A stretch of DNA of 21,267 bases from UBA724 sp964229545 (GTDB lineage Bacteria; Bacteroidota; Bacteroidia; Flavobacteriales; Flavobacteriaceae), in the NCBI GenBank assembly GCA_964229545.1, contig CAXRDP010000047.1, forward strand, positions 1-21,267, given 5' to 3'. The position numbers and the translations under genes were made by a program. Positions 7,225 to 15,347 of this stretch are shown in pieces. Within the stretch, counting starts at the first letter, position 1; every line of letters starts with the position of its first letter. The notes under the pieces are model-generated. The model did no database searches. It was not told the origin of the DNA and worked only from the letters and a program-made list of their open reading frames with translations.

Positions 7225-8458
7225 TGTCAAATTGTTTGATTTTACGGTATAGTGTTCTTTCTGAAATGCCGAGTTCCGCAGCGGCAGCCTTTCTTTTGCC
7301 ATTGTTTCGGTCTAAGGCTTTTATAATAAGCTCCAATTCTTTGTCTTGGAGGCTTAAGGTTTCTTCTTCTTGGATTTCCTCGGCAAAGTCATACCTGTCT
7401 TCGGTTTCTTGGGGATAGGTTTCTTTGCGCGGCTGTTCCAATGCCAACAATCTTTCGTTTTTGGCAGGGGTGTCTCCGTAGATTTTTTCTATCAGTCCTT
7501 CGTTTTCACGGCGCACTTGGTCTGAGTTGGAACCATTCATCAATTTCAAAGTGAGCTGTTTGAGGTCATTCAGGTCCGATTTCATATCGAATAGTACTTT
7601 ATACAAGATCTCACGCTCAGAACCAAAATCAGATCCCTTTTTATCAGGGTCAATGATGGCGGGAAGATTTGTCTGTTGACTCGGCAAATACAATTTCAAT
7701 ACGTCTTCACCAATCGCGCGTTCTTGCTCCAAAACAGATAATTGTTCGGCAACATTTCGTAACTGACGGATGTTGCCACTCCATCTTTGGCGCTCCAAAA
7801 GTCTTTGGGCATGATCGTCCAATCGTACGGTGGGCATGCGATATTTTTGAGCAAAATCAGATGCGAATTTTCGAAACAGTAAGTGGATGTCTTCTTTGCG
7901 CTCCCGCAGTGGAGGCAGGACTATCTCGACCGTGCTTAAGCGATAGTAGAGGTCTTCTCTGAACTTTCCTTTCTGAATGGCTTCAATCATATTCAGGTTG
8001 GTGGCCGCCACAATTCGCACATCTGTTTTTTGAACCTTAGATGACCCAACCTTTAAAAATTCGCCGTTTTCCAAAACGCGCAACAGACGCACCTGTGTGG
8101 TTAGTGGCAGTTCACCCACTTCATCTAAAAAAATTGTACCGCCGTCAGCTTCTTCAAAATATCCACTTCTTGTTGAAGTGGCTCCAGTAAAAGCGCCTTT
8201 TTCATGGCCAAACAACTCTGAGTCTATGGTGCCTTCTGGGATGGCACCGCAGTTAACAGCAATCAATTTTCCATGCTTTCGAAGTGATAGCTGATGGATG
8301 ATGCGGGGTATACTTTCTTTTCCCACCCCACTTTCTCCAGTAACCAACACAGAAATATCTGTTGGCGCTACACGAATGGCTTTTCCAATGGCTCGGTTGA
8401 GTTGGGCATCGTTGCCAATGATGCCAAAACGTTGTTTGGTGTCTTGAATGTTACTCAT
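7214..8458 (-). CDS. Sigma-54-dependent transcriptional activator without a receiver domain
   Basis: This 414-residue AAA+ protein should remodel sigma-54 RNA polymerase at -24/-12 promoters. The AAA+ domain starts almost at the N-terminus. It has Walker A GESGVGKES (41-49), the sigma-54-contacting GAFTGA loop (88-93), Walker B TIFLDE (108-113), sensor-type AATN (151-154), arginine-finger region REDLYYRL (167-174) and LPPLRER. After a linker of about 100 residues rich in Glu and Gln, a Fis-type helix-turn-helix closes the protein (NNGKRKAAAAELGISERTLYRKI, within about 385-409). There is no response-regulator, GAF or PAS domain in front, so activity must be set by another protein, by expression level, or not at all. 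Its ATG overlaps the miaB stop (ATGA), implying translational coupling. Targets are not shown; groESL is a candidate. Confidence 0.95.
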   Translation of the reverse strand: MSNIQDTKQRFGIIGNDAQLNRAIGKAIRVAPTDISVLVTGESGVGKESIPRIIHQLSLRKHGKLIAVNCGAIPEGTIDSELFGHEKGAFTGATSTRSGYFEEADGGTIFLDEVGELPLTTQVRLLRVLENGEFLKVGSSKVQKTDVRIVAATNLNMIEAIQKGKFREDLYYRLSTVEIVLPPLRERKEDIHLLFRKFASDFAQKYRMPTVRLDDHAQRLLERQRWSGNIRQLRNVAEQLSVLEQERAIGEDVLKLYLPSQQTNLPAIIDPDKKGSDFGSEREILYKVLFDMKSDLNDLKQLTLKLMNGSNSDQVRRENEGLIEKIYGDTPAKNERLLALEQPRKETYPQETEDRYDFAEEIQEEETLSLQDKELELIIKALDRNNGKRKAAAAELGISERTLYRKIKQFDIEG

Positions 8459-9906
8459 GATGCTACAGCTTTTCCGATGAGGGTTGCAGAGGTACAGTCC
8501 GTGATATGAACCTGGGCAAAGTCGCCCACTTGATAGTGCTCTTTTGGAAACACGACCACCGTGTTTTGTTGGTTGCGCCCACTCCAGTGTAAATCAGATT
8601 TTTTGGAAGGTTTTTCTATGAGTACTTCCACCGTTTTTCCAACAAATTGACGTGTGCGCCACAGTCCATGCTCTTGTTGTAGGGCTACGATTTCTTGAAG
8701 TCTTCGCTTTTTAACAGCATCGGGCACATCGTCTTCGAGTTTTTTGGCGGCTGGGGTTCCGGGACGCTCAGAATACATAAACATAAACCCAAAGTCGTAT
8801 TTGACGTATTCCATCAGGCTCAGTGTGTCTTGATGGTCTTGCTCGGTCTCTCCGGGGAATCCGGCTATCATGTCTTGTGAAATGCCACAATCGGGGACTA
8901 TACGGCGTATGTCATCAATCAGTTGTATATACTCAGCACGCGTGTGCTGCCGGTTCATAGCCTTCAAAATTGTATCACTTCCCGATTGTACAGGTAGGTG
9001 AATATAATTGCAAATATTACTGTGCTTGGCCATGGCGTGAAGCACATCTATTGTCATATCTTGTGGGTTGGAGGTAGAAAACCTAAAACGCATTTGTGGC
9101 TGTGCAGTGGCCACCATATCGAGCAGTTGGTGAAAATGAATGGCCGTTTTTTGTTGAAGTTCAGAAGCTTTGTGGAATTCTTTTTTGGGTCCTCCACCAT
9201 ACCACAAATAACTATCTACATTCTGTCCTAGTAGGGTAACTTCTTTGTAGCCGCGTTGTGCAAGCTCATCAATTTCTGCCAATATGCTTTTTGGATCGCG
9301 GCTGCGCTCACGCCCCCGGGTAAAAGGGACCACGCAAAATGTGCACATGTTGTCGCAACCCCTAGTGATGGAGACAAAAGCCGTCACACCATTCGATTGC
9401 AAACGCACTGGGCTTATGTCGCCATAGGTCTCTTCTTTGGATAAAATTACGTTGACCGCATCTCGCCCTGTTTCCACTTCTTGTAACAAATTGGGAAGGT
9501 CTTTATAGGCATCTGGGCCTACGACGAGATCTACGATTTTTTCTTCCTCCAAAAACTTGCTTTTCAAGCGTTCTGCCATACAGCCCAAGACCCCCACTTT
9601 CATGTTGGGGTTGGCTTTTTTGACTGCGTTGAAGTGTTCTAAACGGTTGCGAACCGTTTGTTCGGCTTTTTCTCGAATGGAACAAGTATTGACCAGTACC
9701 AAGTCGGCCTCGTCAATTTTTTGGGTGGTAGCATAACCCGCATCGGAGAGTATAGAGGCAACAATCTCACTGTCTGAGAAATTCATTTGACAGCCGTAAC
9801 TCTCGATATAGAGCTTCTTATCTCCAGATGAGAAAGTATCGACTTCCAATACATCTCCATTGTATTGGTTTGGGTTTTTTACAACATCAGCCTCTAACCG
9901 AGCCAT
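8455..9906 (-). CDS. miaB: tRNA-2-methylthio-N6-dimethylallyladenosine synthase MiaB
   Basis: MiaB is a radical-SAM methylthiotransferase that converts i6A37 to ms2i6A37 in tRNAs reading UNN codons. The protein has 483 residues. The N-terminal UPF0004 domain (from KLYIESYGCQMN) carries the auxiliary-cluster cysteines C39, C75 and C109. The radical-SAM domain has C184-x3-C188-x2-C191 within TRGCDNMCTFCVVPFTRGRERSR. Other family segments are LLGQNVDSY, HLPVQSGSD and DMIAGFPGET, followed by a C-terminal TRAM domain at about 410-478. The N-terminus is about 30 residues longer than the conserved core. ATG 9906 lies 22 bases downstream of a perfect -7 box. It is the first gene of a five-gene operon, overlapping the next start by 4 bases. 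Confidence 0.98.
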   Translation of the reverse strand: MARLEADVVKNPNQYNGDVLEVDTFSSGDKKLYIESYGCQMNFSDSEIVASILSDAGYATTQKIDEADLVLVNTCSIREKAEQTVRNRLEHFNAVKKANPNMKVGVLGCMAERLKSKFLEEEKIVDLVVGPDAYKDLPNLLQEVETGRDAVNVILSKEETYGDISPVRLQSNGVTAFVSITRGCDNMCTFCVVPFTRGRERSRDPKSILAEIDELAQRGYKEVTLLGQNVDSYLWYGGGPKKEFHKASELQQKTAIHFHQLLDMVATAQPQMRFRFSTSNPQDMTIDVLHAMAKHSNICNYIHLPVQSGSDTILKAMNRQHTRAEYIQLIDDIRRIVPDCGISQDMIAGFPGETEQDHQDTLSLMEYVKYDFGFMFMYSERPGTPAAKKLEDDVPDAVKKRRLQEIVALQQEHGLWRTRQFVGKTVEVLIEKPSKKSDLHWSGRNQQNTVVVFPKEHYQVGDFAQVHITDCTSATLIGKAVAS

Positions 9907-9927
9907 TCAGAGCTTGTTTTGAAAGAG

Positions 9928-9935
9928 CAAAGTTA
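9928..9935 (-). promoter_or_regulatory. Probable promoter -7 box of the miaB operon (TAACTTTG)
   Basis: The minus strand reads TAACTTTGC, a perfect TAnnTTTG match. The expected start near 9922 gives a leader of about 16 bases before ATG 9906. The usual -33 TTG is not evident, because that position falls in the hairpin of the preceding terminator. It should drive miaB, the sigma-54 activator, lptE, the TPR-like gene and secG. Confidence 0.6.
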
Positions 9936-9936
9936 C

Positions 9937-9959
9937 AAAAAAACCGACATTTTGTCAGG
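9937..9959 (-). terminator. Rho-independent terminator after the YeeE/YedE genes
   Basis: On the minus strand CTGACA-AAA-TGTCGG forms a 6-base-pair stem (one G-T pair) with a 3-base loop at 9944-9958. It is followed at once by seven T (9943-9937). It lies 32 bases after the YeeE/YedE stop at 9992 and ends one base before the miaB -7 box. The stem is short, so efficiency may be modest. Confidence 0.65.
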
Positions 9960-9991
9960 CCTTAAGCGGGTTTAATACCTTAACAAAAAAA

Positions 9992-10405
9992 TTAGTGTGG
10001 TAGTTTGTCTTTGATACGTCCGTAGACATACGTACCTAGCGTTGCAGATACCAAGACCACCAAAAGTGGTGCATAACCAGCTCCTATGAGGGTAAATATG
10101 GGTCCGGGACAAGCTCCTGCAAGTGCCCATCCCAATCCGAATACAATACCTCCATACAGGTAGCGCTTTACACCCTTCTCTTTGTCTGAAATTTCTATCG
10201 AATCCCCATAAAAAGTTTTGGTCTTGAAGCGTTTGATGCCTTGGGTGATAAGCACTCCCAAAACAAGTGCAGACCCGATGATTCCATACATATGAAATGA
10301 TTTGAATTGAAACATTTCATAAATCCGAAACCATGAAGCCGCTTCGGACTTAAACATGGTGATTCCAAAAACAATTCCGATGATAAAGTACAATATAGTT
10401 CTCAT
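9992..10405 (-). CDS. YeeE/YedE (DUF6691) half-transporter, second subunit
   Basis: This is a 137-residue membrane protein of the YeeE/YedE family, whose characterised members move thiosulfate or other sulfur compounds across the inner membrane. About four hydrophobic segments are visible, near residues 3-19, 39-56, 82-99 and 103-122. The conserved cysteine motif of this half is GWALAGACPGPIFTLIGAG, with C99. The frame stays open upstream to 10603, but those residues are out-of-frame translation of the partner gene. ATG 10405 overlaps the partner's TGA as ATGA, which strongly supports it. Full-length YeeE is about twice this size and holds both halves in one chain, so the two genes probably make a heteromeric transporter. 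The exact substrate cannot be read from the sequence. Confidence 0.9.
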   Translation of the reverse strand: MRTILYFIIGIVFGITMFKSEAASWFRIYEMFQFKSFHMYGIIGSALVLGVLITQGIKRFKTKTFYGDSIEISDKEKGVKRYLYGGIVFGLGWALAGACPGPIFTLIGAGYAPLLVVLVSATLGTYVYGRIKDKLPH

Positions 10406-10959
10406 AGCAAATAGGGTAATAAAAGGTGGTTCATCAATAAGCCGCCAATAAAAAATCCAATAACGGCAATCAGTGATGGTAATTGTAGGTTGCTTAGGCC
10501 TGAGATAGCATGCCCTGAAGTACAGCCTCCGGCATAGCGCGCTCCAAATCCAACCATAAATCCGCCAATCACTAGCAGTGATAAGGATTTCCAATCGGAC
10601 CAAACCGCGTTTTCAAAAAATCGTTCTGGCAAATAGGCCTCACCAGCATCTTGGATACCAAACTCATGAAGCTGGTTGATCACATCGGGGTTGAGAGCGA
10701 CCGCAGTTTCAGTGCTCAAATAATTGGCTCCAACAAAACCGCCAATAAAGGCACCTAATACAACCACCAAATTCCAACGTTGCGATTTCCAGTCGAAATC
10801 AAAAAACTGAGTCGATTTTCCCGCACCACATAGGGTACAAAGTGTTCTCAAATTGGAAGACATTCCAAATTTGCCTCCATTTAGTAATAGCATCAGCATA
10901 ATAAGTGCTATCATGGGGCCGCCCACATACCACGGCCATGGTTCAAAAATCCAATCCAT
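10402..10959 (-). CDS. YeeE/YedE half-transporter, first subunit
   Basis: This 185-residue inner-membrane protein has hydrophobic segments near residues 12-27, 63-80, 126-141 and 160-180. Its motif GFGARYAGGCTSGHAISG (138-154) is the YeeE/YedE signature, with C146 in the position expected to handle the sulfur substrate. A second cysteine pair, C41 and C44 in LCTLCGAGK, lies after the first membrane segment. The region between (about 81-120) is polar and predicted outside the membrane. The gene begins 56 bases after the sulP stop and has its own well-formed promoter. The neighbouring SulP transporter and the partner gene suggest a sulfur-compound import unit, which is inference. No rhodanese, persulfide dioxygenase or ArsR-type regulator lies beside it. 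Confidence 0.93.
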   Translation of the reverse strand: MDWIFEPWPWYVGGPMIALIMLMLLLNGGKFGMSSNLRTLCTLCGAGKSTQFFDFDWKSQRWNLVVVLGAFIGGFVGANYLSTETAVALNPDVINQLHEFGIQDAGEAYLPERFFENAVWSDWKSLSLLVIGGFMVGFGARYAGGCTSGHAISGLSNLQLPSLIAVIGFFIGGLLMNHLLLPYLL

Positions 10960-10978
10960 TTTTTATTAATAAGTAGTG

Positions 10979-11006
10979 CAAAAATACACTTATGCTTTAA
11001 ACCCAA
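10979..11006 (-). promoter_or_regulatory. Promoter of the YeeE/YedE pair (TTG-N17-TATTTTTG)
   Basis: On the minus strand a TTG at 11006-11004 is followed after 17 bases by TATTTTTG at 10986-10979, matching both Bacteroidota sigma-A elements. The expected start near 10973 gives a leader of about 14 bases before ATG 10959. It allows the pair to be transcribed separately from sulP, with no visible terminator between them. Confidence 0.6.
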
Positions 11007-11015
11007 AAATAACAG

Positions 11016-12746
11016 CTATTCACCACTGCTAGTTTGATTAGAGACCTTTTTTTGGATTTCTGAAGGATGGGTAATCCCTTTAAAATCATCAACAGCATCG
11101 GAGGTTTTTGCAAAAAAATTGTCCTTTCCAATGATTTGGTCAAGTTGGCTTTTGTGAAGAATATCTCTGGCAGGACCAATGGCTCCAGCTACCATAAAAC
11201 GGACACCCTTTTGTTTGAAAGACTTAACCATCGCTTGAAGCATGCTTAAACCGCTGCTGTCGATGTAAGTGATGCCTCTAGCCACCAAAATGATTCCTTT
11301 GAGTTTATCCCCTTTTTGAAGGGCGGTTTGTGTTAAAACCGTTTTAAAATAGTCTCGATTCCCGAAAAACAATTGTGCATCAAAACGAAAAATTAGAAGT
11401 TCAGGATCTATCTCGATATCCTGTTCAAAACGCTCCTTGTTTTTGTAGTATTGAGTTCCTTTGATGCGTCCAAGAACCGCATGATGGGGTTTGGAGGTTC
11501 GAACTACCATCAACAACAAAGAAAGCAGTACACCTAGTACAATGCCTTGTGTGATGCCCAAGAAAAGTGTCAATAACAAGGTGATGATTAGCAAATAAAA
11601 CTCATCTCTTTGGCTTTGGAATAGGGATTTTGCATAACTGATGTCTATAAGACCAAAAACAGCTACCATGATAATTCCTGCCAATACCGCAATGGGCAGA
11701 TAGTAAAAAGTTTGTGTAAAAAATAGCAAAAACAAACCCACCCATGCAGCACTCATCAGTCCGGCCATATTGGTTTTGGCACCTGCTTGGTAGTTTACAG
11801 CCGAGCGTGAAAAGCTTGCAGATACTGGATATGACTGGAACAAAGCCCCAAACATGTTGGAGGTTCCCAGTGCGACGAGTTCTTGGTTGGGTCGGAGGTT
11901 AAATTCCTCCTCTTTTTCTTCAATTCCTTTTCCGATAGAAATGATTTCCATATATCCCAAAACGGCCAAGGCAAAGGCCAATGGCAACATTTGTCCAAAT
12001 AAACTAGTATCAATTTCTGTGGTCAAAAAATTAGGCAAGCCTTTGGGGATATGTCCAACGATAGAAAGACCTTGCAAATCCCATCGCGTGATGGCCACCA
12101 AACCAATTCCAAACAAGGTAACGATCAAAGCGGCAGGTAGTCTGCGATCAATTTTTCTGGATACAAGTATCAATATGATAGCACTTACACACACCACGAC
12201 TGAAATAAGCTGAGTGTCCCCAATGTTTTGGTAAAGACTTGCCAAAATATGTTGTATTTGATTGGCGGAGGTCACTTCTATCCCCAATAGGTATTTCACC
12301 TGACTCATACCAATGATGATGGCAGCCGCAGAAGTAAAACCGCTAATCACAGGTTTGGAAAGGTAATTCACCAAAACACCCATACGCAAGACGCCCATCA
12401 GTAATTGTAAGCCGCCGACCAACAAGGTCAAGAACAATACGGCTGCTATTTGTGTTTCCAATCCTGTGACAGACAAAGAGCCGATGGCCGTAGCCACAAT
12501 CAATGAATCCAAAGCCACCGGTCCTACAGCTACATGGCGTGAAGTACCCATGAGCGTGTACAAAATTTGAGGAAGTAATGCCGCATAGAGTCCATATATG
12601 GGAGGCAACCCTGCAATGATGGCATATGCAAGTCCTTGAGGTACCAACATCACGGCGGTGGTTGTGCCGGCTTTTAGGTCACTCACAAACGATTGGGCAT
12701 TGTATTTTGGCAACCAATCAAGAATGGGAAATAAGCTTTTTAGCAT
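11016..12746 (-). CDS. SulP-family anion transporter with STAS domain
   Basis: SulP proteins are inner-membrane carriers for sulfate, bicarbonate or other anions. The 576-residue length is typical. The membrane domain covers about residues 20-410. It shows PQGLAYAIIAGLPPIYGLYAALLP (36-59), the family hallmark, followed by GTSRHVAVGPVALDSLIVA, PVISGFTSAAAIIIG, and the cytoplasmic segment FQSYPVSASFSRSAVN. A C-terminal STAS domain lies at about 445-560 (LLIFRFDAQLFFGNRDYF, GIILVARGITYIDSSGLSML). The start at ATG 12746 is the first in frame and gives the usual N-terminus. The YeeE/YedE genes downstream favour sulfate or another sulfur oxyanion as substrate. Bicarbonate cannot be excluded from sequence alone. 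Confidence 0.93.
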   Translation of the reverse strand: MLKSLFPILDWLPKYNAQSFVSDLKAGTTTAVMLVPQGLAYAIIAGLPPIYGLYAALLPQILYTLMGTSRHVAVGPVALDSLIVATAIGSLSVTGLETQIAAVLFLTLLVGGLQLLMGVLRMGVLVNYLSKPVISGFTSAAAIIIGMSQVKYLLGIEVTSANQIQHILASLYQNIGDTQLISVVVCVSAIILILVSRKIDRRLPAALIVTLFGIGLVAITRWDLQGLSIVGHIPKGLPNFLTTEIDTSLFGQMLPLAFALAVLGYMEIISIGKGIEEKEEEFNLRPNQELVALGTSNMFGALFQSYPVSASFSRSAVNYQAGAKTNMAGLMSAAWVGLFLLFFTQTFYYLPIAVLAGIIMVAVFGLIDISYAKSLFQSQRDEFYLLIITLLLTLFLGITQGIVLGVLLSLLLMVVRTSKPHHAVLGRIKGTQYYKNKERFEQDIEIDPELLIFRFDAQLFFGNRDYFKTVLTQTALQKGDKLKGIILVARGITYIDSSGLSMLQAMVKSFKQKGVRFMVAGAIGPARDILHKSQLDQIIGKDNFFAKTSDAVDDFKGITHPSEIQKKVSNQTSSGE

Positions 12747-12750
12747 GACC

Positions 12751-12758
12751 CAAAAATA
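12751..12758 (-). promoter_or_regulatory. Possible promoter -7 box of sulP (TATTTTTG)
   Basis: The minus strand reads TATTTTTG five bases... that is, its last base at 12751 is followed by four bases before the ATG at 12746. No -33 TTG is seen. If functional, transcription would start at or next to the first base of the ATG and the mRNA would be leaderless. A chance match in an AT-rich spacer is equally possible. Confidence 0.3.
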
Positions 12759-12825
12759 CGTTTTAAATGTGATTTTTTAGTTGTGTATTTGTATTGACTT
12801 TGCATTGTTTTCAAGTTAATGTTTG

Positions 12826-12854
12826 TTGGTTAAAAAATAATTCTGCTACTTTTG
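12826..12854 (+). promoter_or_regulatory. Promoter of topA (TTG-N18-TACTTTTG)
   Basis: TTG at 12826-12828 and TACTTTTG at 12847-12854 are separated by 18 bases, a full match to the Bacteroidota sigma-A promoter. The predicted start near 12860 leaves a leader of about 16 bases before ATG 12876. It lies in the divergent spacer shared with sulP. Confidence 0.7.
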
Positions 12855-12875
12855 TGAGCACTTTTACTCTCTGTT

Positions 12876-15347
12876 ATGCCTAAAAATCTTGTTATAGTAG
12901 AGTCTCCTGCCAAAGCCAAAACCATAGAAAAATTCTTGGGAACTGACTTTAAGGTGGTCTCTAGCTATGGTCATGTATCTGACCTGCCTGACAAAGAGTT
13001 GGGTGTTGATGTGGACAAAAATTTTACGCCAAAATATCGGGTCTCTTCAGACAAGAAAAAAGTAGTAAGTGAGTTAAAAAAACTGGCCAAAACTTCCGAT
13101 ACCGTTTGGCTTGCCAGTGATGAGGATCGTGAAGGGGAAGCCATTGCGTGGCATCTTTCTAATGTGTTGGAGTTGGAAGATGTTAAAACCAAACGCATTG
13201 TGTTTAATGAAATCACCCAGTCTGCTATTCAACACGCTATTAGCCACCCCCGCAACATTGACAAAAACTTGGTAGATGCTCAACAAGCACGCCGGGTTTT
13301 AGATCGACTGGTAGGCTATGAAATTTCCCCCATACTATGGCGTAAGGTTCAGGGCGGACTGTCAGCGGGGCGTGTTCAATCTGTTACTCTTCGCTTGGTG
13401 GTTGAAAGAGAGCAAGAAATACAGCAATTTAAGCCGGAGCGCAGTTACAAGGTGCAGGCGTTGTTTGTCAGCAATTCTGGACAGGTTTTTAAGGCCGATC
13501 TTTCAACTGCTTTTTCAAGTTATGAATTAGCAGTATCTTTTTTGAATGACAACTTCAATGCCACTTTTTCCGTGGGTCATTTAGAGAAAAAACCCGCCAC
13601 CAAATCTCCCTCAGCTCCTTTCACTACTTCGACTCTTCAGCAAGAAGCCTCACGAAAATTAGGCTTTTCAGTAGGAAGAACCATGCAGAATGCACAACGT
13701 TTGTACGAAGCGGGGTTGATCACCTACATGCGAACTGACAGTGTGAATCTTTCCGATCAAGCTTTGGGACAGGCTGCCCGTGTTATTGAAGACAATTATG
13801 GTAAGAAGTATGTAAAAACCCAGCATTACAAAACCAAAAACAAAGGAGCGCAGGAAGCCCATGAGGCCATACGTCCTACCAATTTGGGTCTTGCCGATGC
13901 ACAGGTAGAAAGAGACCAAAAGCGATTGTATGATCTGATTTGGAAGCGTACCATTGCCTCTCAAATGAGCCATGCCAAATTGGAGCGTACAATGGTTCGT
14001 GTCGATGCAGACAGTCATGACAAACATTTTATTGCCCGCGGTGAAGTATTGCAATTTGACGGTTTTTTAAAAGTCTATTTAGAAGGAGTTGATGACAGTG
14101 AAGAGGAAGAACAAGGGCTGCTTCCGGCTCTTCAGATTGGTGAGATAGTATCATCTCAAAACATCACTGCCACTGAACGATTTTCACGACCTCCCTACAG
14201 GTATTCTGAAGCCTCTTTGGTTAAGAAGTTAGAAGAATTAGGTATTGGTAGACCCTCTACCTATGCGCCCACCATTTCTACAATATTGAACAGAAAATAT
14301 GTGGCCAAAGGAAAGATTGAAGGTGTAACACGTCGCTACAAACAGCTTACCCTCAAAAACCAAAAAATAGAGGAAAAAAACCTTTCTGAAAAAACAGGTT
14401 CTGATAAAGGAAAATTGGTTCCGACTGATGTTGGGGTTTTGGTCAATGAATTTCTAGTTAACAATTTTGAATCGGTTGTAGATTATGGATTTACGGCCAA
14501 TGTAGAGCGTGATTTTGATCAGATTGCTGCTGGCAATGTCGAGTGGGAAGGGGTGATGAAAGATTTCTACAAAGATTTTCATCCTGTAGTGGAAGATGTA
14601 AAAAAGAATGCAACCCGAGAAACAGGGCAACGTATTTTGGGCACAGACCCAAAAACCGGTCGACAATTGAGTGTGCGATTGGGCAAATTTGGCCCTATGG
14701 CACAGCTAGGAACGGTAGAGGAAGAGGAGAAACCCTTATTTTCCAGTATTCCGGATCATTTATCCCTGACTACCATCAATTTTGATGAGGCCCTTGATTT
14801 GTTTAAACTCCCTGCCAACTTGGGTTCATATGAAGACAAAGCGGTTGAAGTCAACAATGGTCGGTTTGGGCCTTATGTAAAACATGACAACAAGTTTATT
14901 TCCCTTCCAAGTGGCACCAACCCCTTGTCGGTCAGCCTAGAAGAAGCCATTTCATTCATATTAAAAAAACGAGAGGCAGACGCACCTATCGCTCAATACG
15001 AAGGCATGGACGTTACCAAAGGCAAAGGTCGGTTTGGCCCTTTTATCAAATGGAATGGCTGGTTTATCAATGTGAACAAACAGTACGATTTTGACAATTT
15101 GAGTCAGCAGGATATAGAATCTCTTATAGAAGACAAAAAGAAGAAAGAAGCAGAAAAGCTTGTTTGTGAGTGGGAAGAAGAGGGCATCCGTATAGAAAAA
15201 GCACGTTGGGGACGACACTATATTATAAAAGGAAAATCCAAAATAGAACTCACCAAAGACATTGACCCCAAAAAACTTAGCTTAGAAGAGGTCAAAAAAC
15301 TACTCGACGCTAAAAAACCCAAAAAACGTAAAACTTCTAAAAAGTAG
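12876..15347 (+). CDS. topA: DNA topoisomerase I (type IA)
   Basis: TopA relaxes negatively supercoiled DNA through a transient 5'-phosphotyrosine link. The 823-residue protein opens with the Toprim domain (LVIVESPAKAKTIEKFL, E9) and the acidic triad SDEDREGEA with D82, D84 and E86. The catalytic tyrosine is Y284 in LITYMRTDSVNLS; EAHEAIRPT and GIGRPSTYAPTISTIL are further hallmarks. Instead of C4 zinc fingers, the C-terminal third (about residues 590-800) carries repeated modules, each with an RFGP-like core: VRLGKFGPMAQLG, NGRFGPYVKHDNKFISLP, GRFGPFIKWNGWFINV and ARWGRHYIIKGKSKIEL. It ends in a lysine-rich tail (KKPKKRKTSKK). The stop TAG overlaps the GTG start of the next gene by one base, so coupling is likely. 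Confidence 0.98.
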   Translation: MPKNLVIVESPAKAKTIEKFLGTDFKVVSSYGHVSDLPDKELGVDVDKNFTPKYRVSSDKKKVVSELKKLAKTSDTVWLASDEDREGEAIAWHLSNVLELEDVKTKRIVFNEITQSAIQHAISHPRNIDKNLVDAQQARRVLDRLVGYEISPILWRKVQGGLSAGRVQSVTLRLVVEREQEIQQFKPERSYKVQALFVSNSGQVFKADLSTAFSSYELAVSFLNDNFNATFSVGHLEKKPATKSPSAPFTTSTLQQEASRKLGFSVGRTMQNAQRLYEAGLITYMRTDSVNLSDQALGQAARVIEDNYGKKYVKTQHYKTKNKGAQEAHEAIRPTNLGLADAQVERDQKRLYDLIWKRTIASQMSHAKLERTMVRVDADSHDKHFIARGEVLQFDGFLKVYLEGVDDSEEEEQGLLPALQIGEIVSSQNITATERFSRPPYRYSEASLVKKLEELGIGRPSTYAPTISTILNRKYVAKGKIEGVTRRYKQLTLKNQKIEEKNLSEKTGSDKGKLVPTDVGVLVNEFLVNNFESVVDYGFTANVERDFDQIAAGNVEWEGVMKDFYKDFHPVVEDVKKNATRETGQRILGTDPKTGRQLSVRLGKFGPMAQLGTVEEEEKPLFSSIPDHLSLTTINFDEALDLFKLPANLGSYEDKAVEVNNGRFGPYVKHDNKFISLPSGTNPLSVSLEEAISFILKKREADAPIAQYEGMDVTKGKGRFGPFIKWNGWFINVNKQYDFDNLSQQDIESLIEDKKKKEAEKLVCEWEEEGIRIEKARWGRHYIIKGKSKIELTKDIDPKKLSLEEVKKLLDAKKPKKRKTSKK

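Noticed and set aside
10406..10603. 66-codon upstream extension of the second YeeE/YedE gene
   Set aside because: It is out-of-frame translation of the partner gene; the ATGA overlap at 10402-10405 marks the real junction.
13668..14054. Minus-strand 128-codon open frame inside topA
   Set aside because: It is fully antisense to well-conserved topoisomerase sequence and has no start signal or recognisable product.
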